Assembly (NCBI RefSeq): GCF_014863405.1
Contig: NZ_JACZZA010000001.1
Coordinates: 806,001-870,000 of the forward strand
DNA length: 64,000 nucleotides
Source: Dyella acidiphila
GTDB taxonomy: Bacteria > Pseudomonadota > Gammaproteobacteria > Xanthomonadales > Rhodanobacteraceae
Direction: 5' to 3'
Position 1 is the first letter of the stretch; every line of letters starts with the position of its first letter. Shown one piece after another: positions 1 to 8,283 of the stretch. The notes beneath the pieces are model-generated. The model worked only from the letters and a program-made list of their open reading frames with translations. It ran no database searches and was not told the origin of the DNA. Made by a program: the position numbers and the translations under genes.

Positions 1-643
1 GGAAAAGCATATTGGACAAAATGCTTCGATCGCCTCGGTGGTAGGCCCAGGCAAAAAGAAAGCGCATGGCGACTGTGACAATGAAGAAGATGTAGAAGGG
101 TGTATACCCTTGTATGGCGCCCTTGGTCACGATAAAGAACAGCGGCAGATGCCACAGCGCCCAAATAGCGCCGAGCACCGCGGTAGCGGATTTAAGTGGC
201 AGCACCACGTCGAGCTCATCGGACAACAGCGTCCATCCATACTCTTCCGCCAGCGTCCCACCCAGTACGAACAGAAATAAATAACTGAGCGGAAAGTCAG
301 CCAGCGTCATGGTGAAATGCGGCGCCTTGCCCGTGAGCTGCGCATGCGTCAGCTCGACCACAATCGCAAGTATCGGCATCAAGAAGAATGAGACCAGGAA
401 GACGCTCCATCCCATCCGGGGATCAAGAGCGCGCCGGAAAAACCCCGCCATTCGTTGAAAGCCGCCCTCGCGGTGGGTCGTCACCGCCGCGCCGATCAAT
501 GGGCCGAACGAGCCGATAAACAGCATCGGCACCAAGGGCAGCGAGATCAGCTTTTTACTGGCCAGCCACGCCAGCAGCCAGAATGCCCATGCGAACCCGA
601 AGGCCACCGCGAGATAGAGCGTAATAGAGCGCGAGTTCCGCAT
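1..643 (-). CDS. CPBP family intramembrane metalloprotease, C-terminus off the window edge
   Basis: An open frame runs from ATG at 643 to the left edge (214 codons seen, no stop), so the gene is partial. The protein is strongly hydrophobic with several membrane segments. It carries the CPBP (CAAX protease/bacteriocin-processing) signature: a Glu pair E133-E134 in LAEEYGW and His165 in WALWHLPLF, with the start of the final motif (SILSNMLF) just before the edge. Family members are membrane-embedded proteases or scaffold-like proteins of often unknown substrate. The usual EExxxR arginine is threonine here (EEYGWT), so activity is uncertain. No strong ribosome site is seen; a GGGG run lies about 13 bases upstream. 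Confidence 0.8.
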   Translation of the reverse strand, partial: MRNSRSITLYLAVAFGFAWAFWLLAWLASKKLISLPLVPMLFIGSFGPLIGAAVTTHREGGFQRMAGFFRRALDPRMGWSVFLVSFFLMPILAIVVELTHAQLTGKAPHFTMTLADFPLSYLFLFVLGGTLAEEYGWTLLSDELDVVLPLKSATAVLGAIWALWHLPLFFIVTKGAIQGYTPFYIFFIVTVAMRFLFAWAYHRGDRSILSNMLF

Positions 644-1139
644 AGTTATTTGCCATCCCCTTGTGGCTACCCGACCAATACAGGGTCATGTTCTTTTGAT
701 ACGACGCTGCACCCGCCTCAGCACTGGCCTGCATGTGCGGCCACCATCGATTGATCGCCCCAAGCATGCACTGGATGTCGCCCTCGAATTAAATCCCAAC
801 GACTCGTCTTCATGTGAGACCAATTTTTTGGGATTTCTGGATGCCAATTCGAATACGCCGCCTGTGCTTCGGCCAGAAGCCAGCGTTACGCTGCACCGGG
901 CAGCGGAAACATTTCGCCAAGGGGCGCTTCGATGCTTTGCGAGCCGGGCGTACTCGGCGCGCGAAGGATTGGTTTGCGTGTGACCAGGCGCACCACTTCT
1001 GGCGGCCTTATCACGACACAGCCATTGCGCGAGTATGCGATGCATCAGCCACCAGGAATGGGCACCTGGATTTCTGATGAAAAGATGCGGCCAATTCACC
1101 GCTGAACGCACCGCTGTGCGTTGGACCGATACAGGAAAA
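644..1139. other. intergenic stretch, no convincing gene
   Basis: This 496-base gap lies between the CPBP gene and the tRNA. Short open frames exist on both strands but show no start signal, family motif or coherent composition. A 70-codon minus-strand frame (767 to 555) reads like a fragment of a real protein but overlaps the CPBP start and could not be assigned. Confidence 0.5.
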
Positions 1140-1216
1140 TGGCGCGCCCGGAGGGATTCGAACCCCCGACCAATGGCTTCGGAAGCCACTACTCTATCCG
1201 GCTGAGCTACGGGCGC
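1140..1216 (-). tRNA. tRNA-Arg (anticodon CCG)
   Basis: The minus strand folds as a 77-base cloverleaf. The acceptor stem GCGCCCG pairs with CGGGCGC, followed by discriminator G and an encoded CCA (1140-1142). The anticodon stem GTGGC/GCCAT encloses the loop TTCCGAA, giving anticodon CCG, which reads the arginine codon CGG. The T-arm has the usual GGTTCGAATCC. No integrase or attachment-site duplication is seen beside it. Confidence 0.97.
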
Positions 1217-1357
1217 GTGGTGTGATGCGCACTGGCGTGGGCGATCCGAGGGGCCAGCGGCGAGCCGCGAGTATAGCGGAGTTGGGAGAAGACGCCTAAC
1301 GGCGGCCCCTGCCGCGCAAAGACGCGCGGTGACGCGAAGAAGTACTGCGCGTGCGAT

Positions 1358-1402
1358 GCAACCCCACCCCAGCCCTCCCCTGCACGCAGGGGAGGGTGTG
1401 GT
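1358..1402. repeat. dispersed palindrome, CCCCTGC/GCAGGGG type
   Basis: A hairpin of the form CCCTCCCCTGCACGCAGGGGAGGG flanked by ACCCCACC lies just after the peptidase stop codon on the minus strand. The same element recurs near 4381, 39131, 41302 and 57973. It may act as a transcript end, but has no T-run. Confidence 0.7.
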
Positions 1403-1412
1403 TCGGGTGTGC

Positions 1413-3314
1413 TTAGCGAGCCTTGATCAGCTGTGCCAGGGTATCGGGCTTGCTGGAATCGCGTTCCAGGTGCGGATACTTCAGGCCTTCGTGATAGTCG
1501 ATGCGGATGGTCTTGTACTGGTCGAAGTCCTTCACCAGCAGTTCCACCGGCTGGCTGCTGCCCTTGGCGGCGGTGACTGCGTCCTTGATCGCATCCGGAT
1601 CGTAGGCGTGGCCGTTGACCGCAACGATGGTCATGCCCGGAGCGATGCCGGCATTGAAGGCCGGGCCGTCCCACAGCACGTCGCCGATTGCGCCTTCCTT
1701 GCCGATCGACAGGCCGAGCGAATAGGTGAGGTCGGCGGTGTGGCGGAAGGCTTCGGCTGCCTTGATCGCATCGGACGGCTTGTCGGTGTAGATCAGCTTC
1801 CAGCCGTGCGCGGCGATACCGCCGATCAGGCCGCCGTGACCATCAAGACGCGTGCGCAGATAGCTGGCCCAGTCGTACGGTGCGAGGTCGTTGAGCGTCT
1901 TGACCACGTCTTCGAAGGTGTAGGGATCGACATCCCATGCGCCCGGATTCACGCCGAAGAACGCCTTGCCGAAGTCGTCGATGCTCTTCTTGTTGCCGGT
2001 GAGGTCGCGCAGCTTGCCGTCCACATCCAGCCAGATCATCTCGCCGGCCGAATAATAATCTTCGCTCGACTGGTAGTTGCGATACGGCAGCGGGCGGCGC
2101 TGGGCAATGGTCGGATCGTTGGTGGTGTCCTGCACATTGCGCCAGGTGGCCAGGCCAGGACGGCCGCGATCATAGTTGGCCGCCACGGCGGCGATCATTT
2201 CCTTGTACTGCTCGCTGGTCCACAGGCCCGAACGCGCGGCCATCACCTGGCCCCAGAACTGGGTCTGGCCTTCGTACACCCACAGCAACGAATCGCCCAT
2301 GGTGACGTTGAAGTTCGGCGTGGCCAGATCGGCGCCGCGGCGATACTTGCCATCCCAGGAATGGTTGAACTCGTGCGAGAGCAGGTCGCGCATCACCCAG
2401 CTCTTGTCCCATTCGGTGAAGTAGCCGGTGGGCGTGCCGTCTTCGCTGGAGCGGTGATGTTCCAGGCCATTGCCGCTCATCTTGTCGCTGAGCGAGAACA
2501 GGAAGTCGTAGTGGTTGTAGTGGTGCGCGCCGTACAGCTTGTACATCTGCTGGATCAGCGACTGGTGGATCTTCACCTGCTCCGGCGTGATCGCCAGGAA
2601 CTTCGGATCGTCCGCCACGATGTCCATGTGCACCGGCGTGCTCGCGCCCGGATCGAGATCCACGCGCTTGAAGTACTTGCCGGCGTAGATCGGCGAGTCG
2701 ACCAGGTCGTCATAGTTGATCGACTTGAAGTGCGTGGTGTCGCCGTCCTGCGAGGCCACTTCCAGCGCCGAGCCGAACTGCCAGCCGGCCGGCAGCTTCA
2801 CGCTGGCGTTGGCCTGGATCTGCCGTGCGTAGTAGCCGGCCGGATACACGGTGACGGTGTTCCATTGCAGGTTGAGCATTTCCGGCGTCATCACCACGCG
2901 GCCCTGGCGGGTGTCCTGCGGCGACAGATACTGGAACTCCACTTCCACCGAGCTGGCGCCCTGCGGCACATCCAGGTGGAAGGCGTACACGTTGTACTCG
3001 TCGCGCGTCCACGGCACGACCTTGCCGTTGGCCTTCACGATCAGGCCGGCGAACTTGTCGATCGGGCCGCTGGGCGAATGGTTGCCGGGAAGCCACTGCG
3101 GATAAAGCAGGGTGAGCGGGCCGGGCGCCGCCGGCACTACTTCGTGCACGCGGAAGATGCGATGGGCCAGGTCGGTGGCATCGACGTCGATGGTCAGCGC
3201 ACCGGCCGTGTACGGCACGTTCTGCGGGGCGGGCACATCGTCGGCATGGGCGGCGAAAGCGATGCATCCCACCGTAGTGGCGAGGATGGCGGCGGCAAGG
3301 GGATGGCGTTTCAA
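1413..3314 (-). CDS. M61 family metallopeptidase (glycyl aminopeptidase-like) with PDZ domain, secreted
   Basis: The 633-residue product starts with a Sec signal peptide (MKRHPLAAAILATTVGCIAFAAHA) and is probably periplasmic or exported. An N-terminal beta-rich M61 domain is followed by the zinc-binding HEFNHSW (HExxH) and a downstream Glu in WVYEGQTQFW. The C-terminal part has a PDZ fold ending in the typical GIAPGMTIVAVNG stretch. The family cleaves N-terminal small residues from peptides. The start is TTG at 3314, chosen because AGGAG lies six bases upstream and the signal peptide begins there. The gene stands alone, divergent from the outer-membrane protein gene. Confidence 0.93.
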   Translation of the reverse strand: MKRHPLAAAILATTVGCIAFAAHADDVPAPQNVPYTAGALTIDVDATDLAHRIFRVHEVVPAAPGPLTLLYPQWLPGNHSPSGPIDKFAGLIVKANGKVVPWTRDEYNVYAFHLDVPQGASSVEVEFQYLSPQDTRQGRVVMTPEMLNLQWNTVTVYPAGYYARQIQANASVKLPAGWQFGSALEVASQDGDTTHFKSINYDDLVDSPIYAGKYFKRVDLDPGASTPVHMDIVADDPKFLAITPEQVKIHQSLIQQMYKLYGAHHYNHYDFLFSLSDKMSGNGLEHHRSSEDGTPTGYFTEWDKSWVMRDLLSHEFNHSWDGKYRRGADLATPNFNVTMGDSLLWVYEGQTQFWGQVMAARSGLWTSEQYKEMIAAVAANYDRGRPGLATWRNVQDTTNDPTIAQRRPLPYRNYQSSEDYYSAGEMIWLDVDGKLRDLTGNKKSIDDFGKAFFGVNPGAWDVDPYTFEDVVKTLNDLAPYDWASYLRTRLDGHGGLIGGIAAHGWKLIYTDKPSDAIKAAEAFRHTADLTYSLGLSIGKEGAIGDVLWDGPAFNAGIAPGMTIVAVNGHAYDPDAIKDAVTAAKGSSQPVELLVKDFDQYKTIRIDYHEGLKYPHLERDSSKPDTLAQLIKAR

Positions 3315-3673
3315 AGGAGTCTCCTGGTACTTGCCATCGTCACGAAGGTGAACACGGCATAAGTGTTCGATGCTAGCCAGCCATGGCGGCTACGGCCCCC
3401 TGCCAGAGGTCACAGACTGAATGGTTTTCCCCTTTCGAATTCGTCCTTGTCGAACTTCGCCAAGCCATGGCGGTCGCCGGCTTTTCGTTCTGAATCTTCA
3501 GCTTGGTCGCAACGTTTAAAGCTGAACACCAGCACCCTCGTAGAAGCTTACGTAAAGGTTTGGGTAAGGCGAGATGTTACAATCTTGTTACATCGCGTAC
3601 CCCGCGCGATCCGTCATGGCGTCATCCCCCTTGTCTCGCCGTGACGGTCAATAACAAAGAGATGGAGTCCTCC
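3315..3673. promoter_or_regulatory. divergent intergenic region with direct repeats upstream of the outer-membrane protein
   Basis: This 359-base gap separates the M61 and outer-membrane protein genes. It is less GC-rich than its flanks near 3550-3600. Two TGTTACA direct repeats (3575-3581 and 3586-3592) lie exactly 11 bases apart, one helical turn, about 90 bases before the plus-strand start. They could be a promoter plus operator, but no regulator is known from sequence alone. Confidence 0.4.
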
Positions 3674-4306
3674 ATGAATAAGCTAGCCCTCTCGGCCGCT
3701 GTGGCCGCGCTCGCCCTTTCTCCCGTCCTGAGCCACGCCGACGACGCCACCAGCGCCCCGCTGTACGGCGCCAACGTCAATCCGAACTGGCAGGACAATT
3801 TCTTCGTTGACGGCAACCTCGGCAAGACCGACCTGCGCAGCGATTTCGACCACAAGAACAGCGTGTTCCAGAACGTGCGCTTCGGTTGGCGCTGGAACGG
3901 CATCATCGGTCCGGAAATCGGCTACGTGTACCTGGGTCGTCCCAAGGACAGCGTCGGCAGCAACGGCTCGTTCTCGGCCAAGCCGCAGGCCGCCACCGTC
4001 GGCGTGAACGCCAAGTACAACGTCTACCAGAACTGGTTCCTCACTGCGCACGCCGGCTATATGCGCTCGCGCACCGAGCTGGCCTCCACCAGCGGCGGCA
4101 TCGACAGCCGCTACAAGACCTGGAACGGCGGCCTGTACGCCGGCCTGGGCGTTGGCTATGACGTCACCAAGAACGTCAGCCTGGCGCTGAACTATGACGA
4201 CTACCGCCTGCAGTCCGGCAACGACACCAGCGTGAACTACGTGGGCGTCGGCCACAGCCGCGCCAACATCGCTGCGTACTCGGCTTCGGTGGAATACCGC
4301 TTCTAA
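3674..4306 (+). CDS. outer-membrane beta-barrel protein (OmpA-like N-terminal/OmpW-like fold)
   Basis: The 210-residue product has a signal peptide (MNKLALSAAVAALALSPVLSHA) and then alternating beta strands ending in the terminal phenylalanine motif SVEYRF, recognised by the outer-membrane assembly machinery. Phrases such as FGWRWNGIIGPEIGYVYLG and YAGLGVGYDVTKNVSLALNYD are typical of eight-stranded barrels. The frame is open further upstream, but ATG 3674 is chosen because GGAG lies seven bases upstream and the signal peptide starts there. It is followed by a strong terminator. The exact function, adhesin-like or structural, is unknown. Confidence 0.88.
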   Translation: MNKLALSAAVAALALSPVLSHADDATSAPLYGANVNPNWQDNFFVDGNLGKTDLRSDFDHKNSVFQNVRFGWRWNGIIGPEIGYVYLGRPKDSVGSNGSFSAKPQAATVGVNAKYNVYQNWFLTAHAGYMRSRTELASTSGGIDSRYKTWNGGLYAGLGVGYDVTKNVSLALNYDDYRLQSGNDTSVNYVGVGHSRANIAAYSASVEYRF

Positions 4307-4335
4307 GCTGGTACGACGCTTTCGCGCGTCACCCC

Positions 4336-4364
4336 ATCCCCCGGGGCAACCCGGGGGATTTTTT
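4336..4364 (+). terminator. rho-independent terminator after the outer-membrane protein gene
   Basis: A perfect ten-pair stem (ATCCCCCGGG/CCCGGGGGAT) around the loop GCAA is followed by a T-run, 30 bases after the stop codon. Confidence 0.95.
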
Positions 4365-4380
4365 ATGGCCGCCTGATCCG

Positions 4381-4418
4381 CCCCCTCCCCCGTTCGCATG
4401 GGAGGGCCGGCGTGGGGT
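4381..4418. repeat. dispersed CCCTCCCC palindrome copy
   Basis: Degenerate copy of the same GC-rich hairpin element seen at 1358: CCCTCCCC, spacer, GGGAGGG, then GTGGGG. Confidence 0.55.
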
Positions 4419-4555
4419 CGTCCGAGCTTGCCGCGAGCCCGGTTCCTGCTGAAAACGACCAAGAAAGTTGATCCCGCAACCCTAAAGTTCCTCCCGCGAC
4501 CGCCGATATGTCTTCCGAGCCGCACTACGTGGCACTCCAGCCTAAGGACTGACAT

Positions 4556-4915
4556 ATGAAATCCATCATTGCCGCGACCCTGCTGCTGGTCGCCCCCATC
4601 GCCGCCCATGCCTGCGCATCCACCGACTTCGCCATCCAGGACGTGAAGGTCTCCGCTGTCGGCAGCGGCATGGCCACCCGCCTGAGCGTGAAGGGCAAGC
4701 TGGTGAACAACTGCACCACCGCGGCTGCGGCGCAGGTTCGCCTGGACGCGAAGGACGGCACCGGCAACGTGCTGGCCTCCAAGGTCGGCTGGCCCGGCGG
4801 CACCACCAATCTCAGCCCCGGCCAGTCGGTCGATTTCGACCTGGGCCGCCTGCTCCACTACCAGTCGGACATGCAGAGCTACTCCCTCAGCGTGGTCGAC
4901 GTACGCGCCTGGTAA
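4556..4915 (+). CDS. small secreted protein, FxLYD/DUF-like beta domain
   Basis: The product is 119 residues with a signal peptide (MKSIIAATLLLVAPIAAHA). The mature part reads as one beta-sandwich resembling FxLYD-type domains: SVKGKLVNNCTTAAAAQVRL, DGTGNVLASKVGW, LSPGQSVDFDL. Two cysteines, just after cleavage and in NNC, could form a disulfide. It sits between two rho-independent terminators and so forms its own transcript. The role is unknown; periplasmic location is inferred. Confidence 0.75.
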   Translation: MKSIIAATLLLVAPIAAHACASTDFAIQDVKVSAVGSGMATRLSVKGKLVNNCTTAAAAQVRLDAKDGTGNVLASKVGWPGGTTNLSPGQSVDFDLGRLLHYQSDMQSYSLSVVDVRAW

Positions 4916-4942
4916 CCGCGTTTTACGTGCGTGTGTGAACCT

Positions 4943-4974
4943 GCCGGCGGCATGCCAATGCCGCCGGCTTTTTT
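4943..4974 (+). terminator. rho-independent terminator
   Basis: An eleven-pair perfect stem GCCGGCGGCAT/ATGCCGCCGGC with the loop GCCA is followed by TTTTTT, 28 bases after the small secreted protein gene. Confidence 0.96.
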
Positions 4975-5066
4975 ATGGGTGACAAGCGGATATCGCCAAG
5001 GGCAGGCATTCCCTGCATGATGGCGCGCAGGGGGCCTCGGCAACGGGGCATACAGGGGCAACGGGG

Positions 5067-6713
5067 ATGAACGAGCTGCGTCGCAATTGGACCAGGCATC
5101 TGGCAGTGATTGTCGGCTACATGCTGGTGCGCACGGCGTTCTATCCATTCTCCGACGGACATATGTCGCTGTATGCAGGCCTGCGGCTTTCGTCCCTGCT
5201 GGTGCTGCCCTATCGCTATTGGCCGACCGTGGTCGCCTGCGATGTGTTCTGCCTGACACAGAACGTGATCGAATGCGGCGCCCAGTTCGGCATCCGCTGG
5301 GTGCTGCTGGACATGATTCCCGGCTCCATCACGGCCATGCCCGTGATCTGGTGGTGCCGCGAACGACTGAACCTGTTTCCGAATCGGCGCCAGATCAACT
5401 TCATGGCCTTGTTCGTCGCGGCTGCCGGCGTAGCGGCAACGTGGACGCTGATGAATTGCATCGCCATGACCACCGTCAAGGACAGCAAGGATACCTATCC
5501 GATGTCGCTGGTCCTGGTGCTTACCGTCTTTATCGGGCAATACGTGGGCATGCTGGCCGTGTTGCCCTGGCCGGTGATGGCGCGCGCTGCCTGGATGTCC
5601 AGGCAGCCGCTGCAGCAACGCCTGCGCAGCGCGGTGCGGCCATTGTTCGCCATCGACACGCTGATCCTGCTGGCCAGCACGGCACTGTGCCTGTTCCTGC
5701 TCAGCCGCAACAATCACAACGATGTGCGGCATATCGCACTGATGGTCATCTTCATTCCGATGGTCTGGCTGCTGGTGAAGCAGGACTGGCGCGCAGTGGC
5801 CGTGGCCGGCACGCCGTGCCTGCTGTTTATCGCCGAACTGATCGATTCCGAGCCCACGCCCACGGTGCTGCAGGTGGAGGGCTTCATCGCCCTGTGCCTC
5901 ACCGGCCTGTTTGCACTCGGTGCGCGCATCTCATCGCAACAGCAGCAGAAGGATCGCGAGCGCCGCGAAGCGCGGCAGGCGATCCTGCTGGCGCGCCAGA
6001 GCATGCAACTGAACGAAGCACGGCTGCGCAAGACGGCGCAGGCGCTGGAGCTGATGGGCAGCGCTTTGAATCTTTCGCATCATCAATTGCTGGCGCGTTT
6101 TCGCCATCAGATGCCGGCCAACGAAGCGCAGCGCTACTACCGCCAGGCCAGCTCCACGCGCAGCCAGGTCAACGGTCTGGCCGACAGCATGCATCCCTCG
6201 GCCTGGCGCGAACGCGGCCTGCCCGCCGCGTTGCGCGAAACCATCGCGCGCGTGCTGGCGGGCGCGGGCGTCGCCTACCGTTGCGAGATCAAGGGCTACA
6301 ACCTGCACCAGCTCACCCCCAACCTGCATACCGCCATCTACCGGCTCGCCTGCGAATCGGTGGCTTACGTCAATACGCAGATGATCTGCTCCAGCGTGCG
6401 CCTGCACCTGCGCGAAGGCACTACCCGGCAGGTGCGCTGGGCCATGCTGTGCGTGGAAGGCAGCGTCGAGACCTCGCATATCAACGATGCGGTGTACGAC
6501 GTCGGCGAACGCCAGTTCCTGGCGTCGAAACTGGGCGCCTACGGCCTGGATCTGGAAGCCCTGCGCAATCATGCGCAATTGTTTGGCGGCCTGCTGCACG
6601 AACGCACCACGGCCAAGGGCGTGCGCGTGACCTGCCTGCTGGTGGACGAGCAGCCGCTGCGCCAGGTGCAGCGCAATCACGTGTCCTTGCCGGTGAATCC
6701 CTGGATCGCCTGA
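5067..6713 (+). CDS. MASE1-domain membrane sensor with degenerate histidine-kinase C-terminus
   Basis: The product has 548 residues. The first 290 form about eight membrane helices of MASE1 type (SLYAGLRLSSLLVLPYRYWP, LLDMIPGSITAMPVIWW). A coiled linker (QQQQKDRERREARQ, near 295-330) leads to a NarX-like dimerisation segment with FRHQMP and then MHPSAWRERGLPAALRE. The ATP-binding lobe lacks a clear N-box and glycine-rich G boxes, so kinase activity is doubtful. Family knowledge places MASE1 as an integral membrane sensor input. It is a single gene preceded by a terminator. No response regulator adjoins it. Confidence 0.8.
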   Translation: MNELRRNWTRHLAVIVGYMLVRTAFYPFSDGHMSLYAGLRLSSLLVLPYRYWPTVVACDVFCLTQNVIECGAQFGIRWVLLDMIPGSITAMPVIWWCRERLNLFPNRRQINFMALFVAAAGVAATWTLMNCIAMTTVKDSKDTYPMSLVLVLTVFIGQYVGMLAVLPWPVMARAAWMSRQPLQQRLRSAVRPLFAIDTLILLASTALCLFLLSRNNHNDVRHIALMVIFIPMVWLLVKQDWRAVAVAGTPCLLFIAELIDSEPTPTVLQVEGFIALCLTGLFALGARISSQQQQKDRERREARQAILLARQSMQLNEARLRKTAQALELMGSALNLSHHQLLARFRHQMPANEAQRYYRQASSTRSQVNGLADSMHPSAWRERGLPAALRETIARVLAGAGVAYRCEIKGYNLHQLTPNLHTAIYRLACESVAYVNTQMICSSVRLHLREGTTRQVRWAMLCVEGSVETSHINDAVYDVGERQFLASKLGAYGLDLEALRNHAQLFGGLLHERTTAKGVRVTCLLVDEQPLRQVQRNHVSLPVNPWIA

Positions 6714-7159
6714 TGCATCGCGCAGCGGCGCCAACCCTGCCGACAGAGATCTGATCGACGCAGCGCTCGCGTTCATTCCAGCTGGGTAGCCGCACTTCCC
6801 GCATCGGTCACTTCAAGCTGACCTACAAGCCTTGCCATTACATTGCGGCCAATTCGATCCCTGCGCCTACATGCCTGTAGGCCGCACCAGGCTTGCAGTC
6901 CAAACAATCGAATAACTTTATTCAAAGTCCTCTCAGGATTTGCAAGCCGCTTTCGCACGATCCATACATTGCCGCGCAGCAAGAGAACGGACACGCCCGG
7001 CCCCGCTGGCACGCAGCACATGGATACGTGCACTTCAAGTTTCCACACGCCTCTTCATGTGCGCAGCGCGCGGTTGACCCTCTTCGTCATCCCGGCTCCC
7101 GCCTCCTGCTGCTGCGGACAGCAGCGAATTCCTTTTCATAAGCAGAAGAATGGAACAAC
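6714..7159. other. intergenic region with module duplicated upstream of the next paralogue
   Basis: No gene is seen in these 446 bases. The segment 6961-6990 (TCCATACATTGCC, then CAGCAAGAGAACGG) recurs at 8082-8110 in front of the intact propeller gene, showing that the upstream region was duplicated together with the coding sequence. Confidence 0.6.
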
Positions 7160-7845
7160 ATGAAGCGAAAGATCTCCGCAATCCTGTTGGCACTATGCAT
7201 GGCGGGCTCCGCCTGCGCCGCCACGCCGAAGAATGGCCATGTGCCGATGCCGGATGCCGATGCAGGCCGCCCAGGTGTGCTCGACGTCAATCCGGCCATC
7301 GATGAACACCCGCCGGTCACGGCGTTTGACGACGTCGACCAGGCTCCGATCAGCGCTGCCCAACTCAGCATCAGCTGGCTGCCGGCAGAGACGCTGGGCT
7401 TGACGTTATCCCTGCTGATAGGCGGAACCACTGCCGGCATGCGCGGCCTGGGCGCGCTGAATCTGCTGGATCCCGTCAATGGGCGCGGCATGGAGCTGAG
7501 CGATCCCGGCAACCTCGCGTTAGATGCGCAGCATCTGCCGGAGGCATGGCCATGGCCAGCATCCGGTCGCCTCCTGGCGCGCAAGCAACAGGCACGATGG
7601 CATGGCTTTGGCCGCAACCATCCATGCCACAGGCAGCTGCAAGGCAATCGAAGCGTGGGCCGATGGCACAAGCCCATGAGCCACCGTGCCTGCACACATG
7701 GGCGATCGATCCGACAACACGATATTCGCAGCAGATTCCAAAGCCGGCTGGACGGGAGGCATCGTGCACGAGGCCGATCCCGGCACTGGCATCCGCAGCA
7801 GGCTCAGCGCACTCGGCAATATCGTCCGAGGCTGCACGCCTTAAG
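7160..7845 (+). pseudogene. frameshifted paralogue of the downstream secreted beta-propeller-like gene
   Basis: The reading starts as a good copy of the next gene: signal peptide MKRKISAILLALCMAGSACA, then GVLDVNPAIDEHPPVTAFDD and LLDPVNGRGMELSDPGN, matching VLDVNPVTGERRTITDFG and VMDPSTGIRTRLSDFND. After about 7520 this frame turns into arginine/histidine-rich nonsense. A different frame then shows homologous text (SDNTIFAADSKAGWTGGIV and DPGTGIRSRLSALGNIVRG) ending at TAA 7843-7845, matching SDNTVLVTDSGSG and LNTGARTALSTFDNPAQG. At least one internal frameshift and an in-frame TGA separate the halves. It is also shorter than its partner, so internal deletion is likely. Confidence 0.82.
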
Positions 7846-8283
7846 GCGTCGGTGATCAACAGGCCGATGTTTCGGGCGTCCTGGAAGAATCACTGATAGC
7901 CGCAGCCAGTCCCCGCCAGGGGCTGCGCGACTGCCGACCGAGATCCATCCATCAACGAGTCCGTGCCACGCGCGGTTTCGTTGGCGCCGCTTATCCCAAA
8001 ACCACTGCCGTTCAGACGGCCAAACGAATCATCTCACCTTTTCAACATTCTTCCAGGATCCGCGCACGGCGGTTCGTGCCATCCATACATTGCCATCCAG
8101 CAGGAGAACGAGGTCATTTGATTTCGCCAGCAGGCAGAACAAGGGCACTTGCACACAAGCTCGCTTGCAAACGGCCATGCACGACCGGGTCGCGCTACAT
8201 ACCTGTATTCGATCTCAAGTCGCTCGTCTTTTGCACGATCAAAGCGCAATTCACTCCCGTCCACAAAAAAGGATTTCAACGAC
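7846..8283. other. remnant and upstream region of the intact propeller gene
   Basis: This gap of 438 bases contains no supported gene. It includes the duplicated leader segment (8082-8110) and a ribosome site AAAGGA at 8268-8273 for the next gene. Confidence 0.5.

Noticed and set aside
555-767. A 70-codon minus-strand frame reading like a protein fragment (INRWWPHMQASAEAGAASYQ).
   Set aside because: It overlaps the well-supported CPBP gene start, is stopped directly upstream and matched no family I recognise.
686-1189. A 167-codon minus-strand frame across the tRNA gene.
   Set aside because: It includes most of the tRNA sequence and has no motif, start signal or coherent composition.
1140-1216. 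The tRNA was considered as an integration site for a mobile element.
   Set aside because: No integrase and no duplicated tRNA end were seen within the window.
1329-3362. A 677-codon plus-strand frame opposite the M61 peptidase gene.
   Set aside because: It is the antisense shadow of a real gene in GC-rich DNA, with His/Arg/Val-rich nonsense composition.
5087-6754. A 555-codon frame within the MASE1 gene.
   Set aside because: It is an alternate-frame shadow; the overlapping frame has membrane helices and kinase-like motifs.
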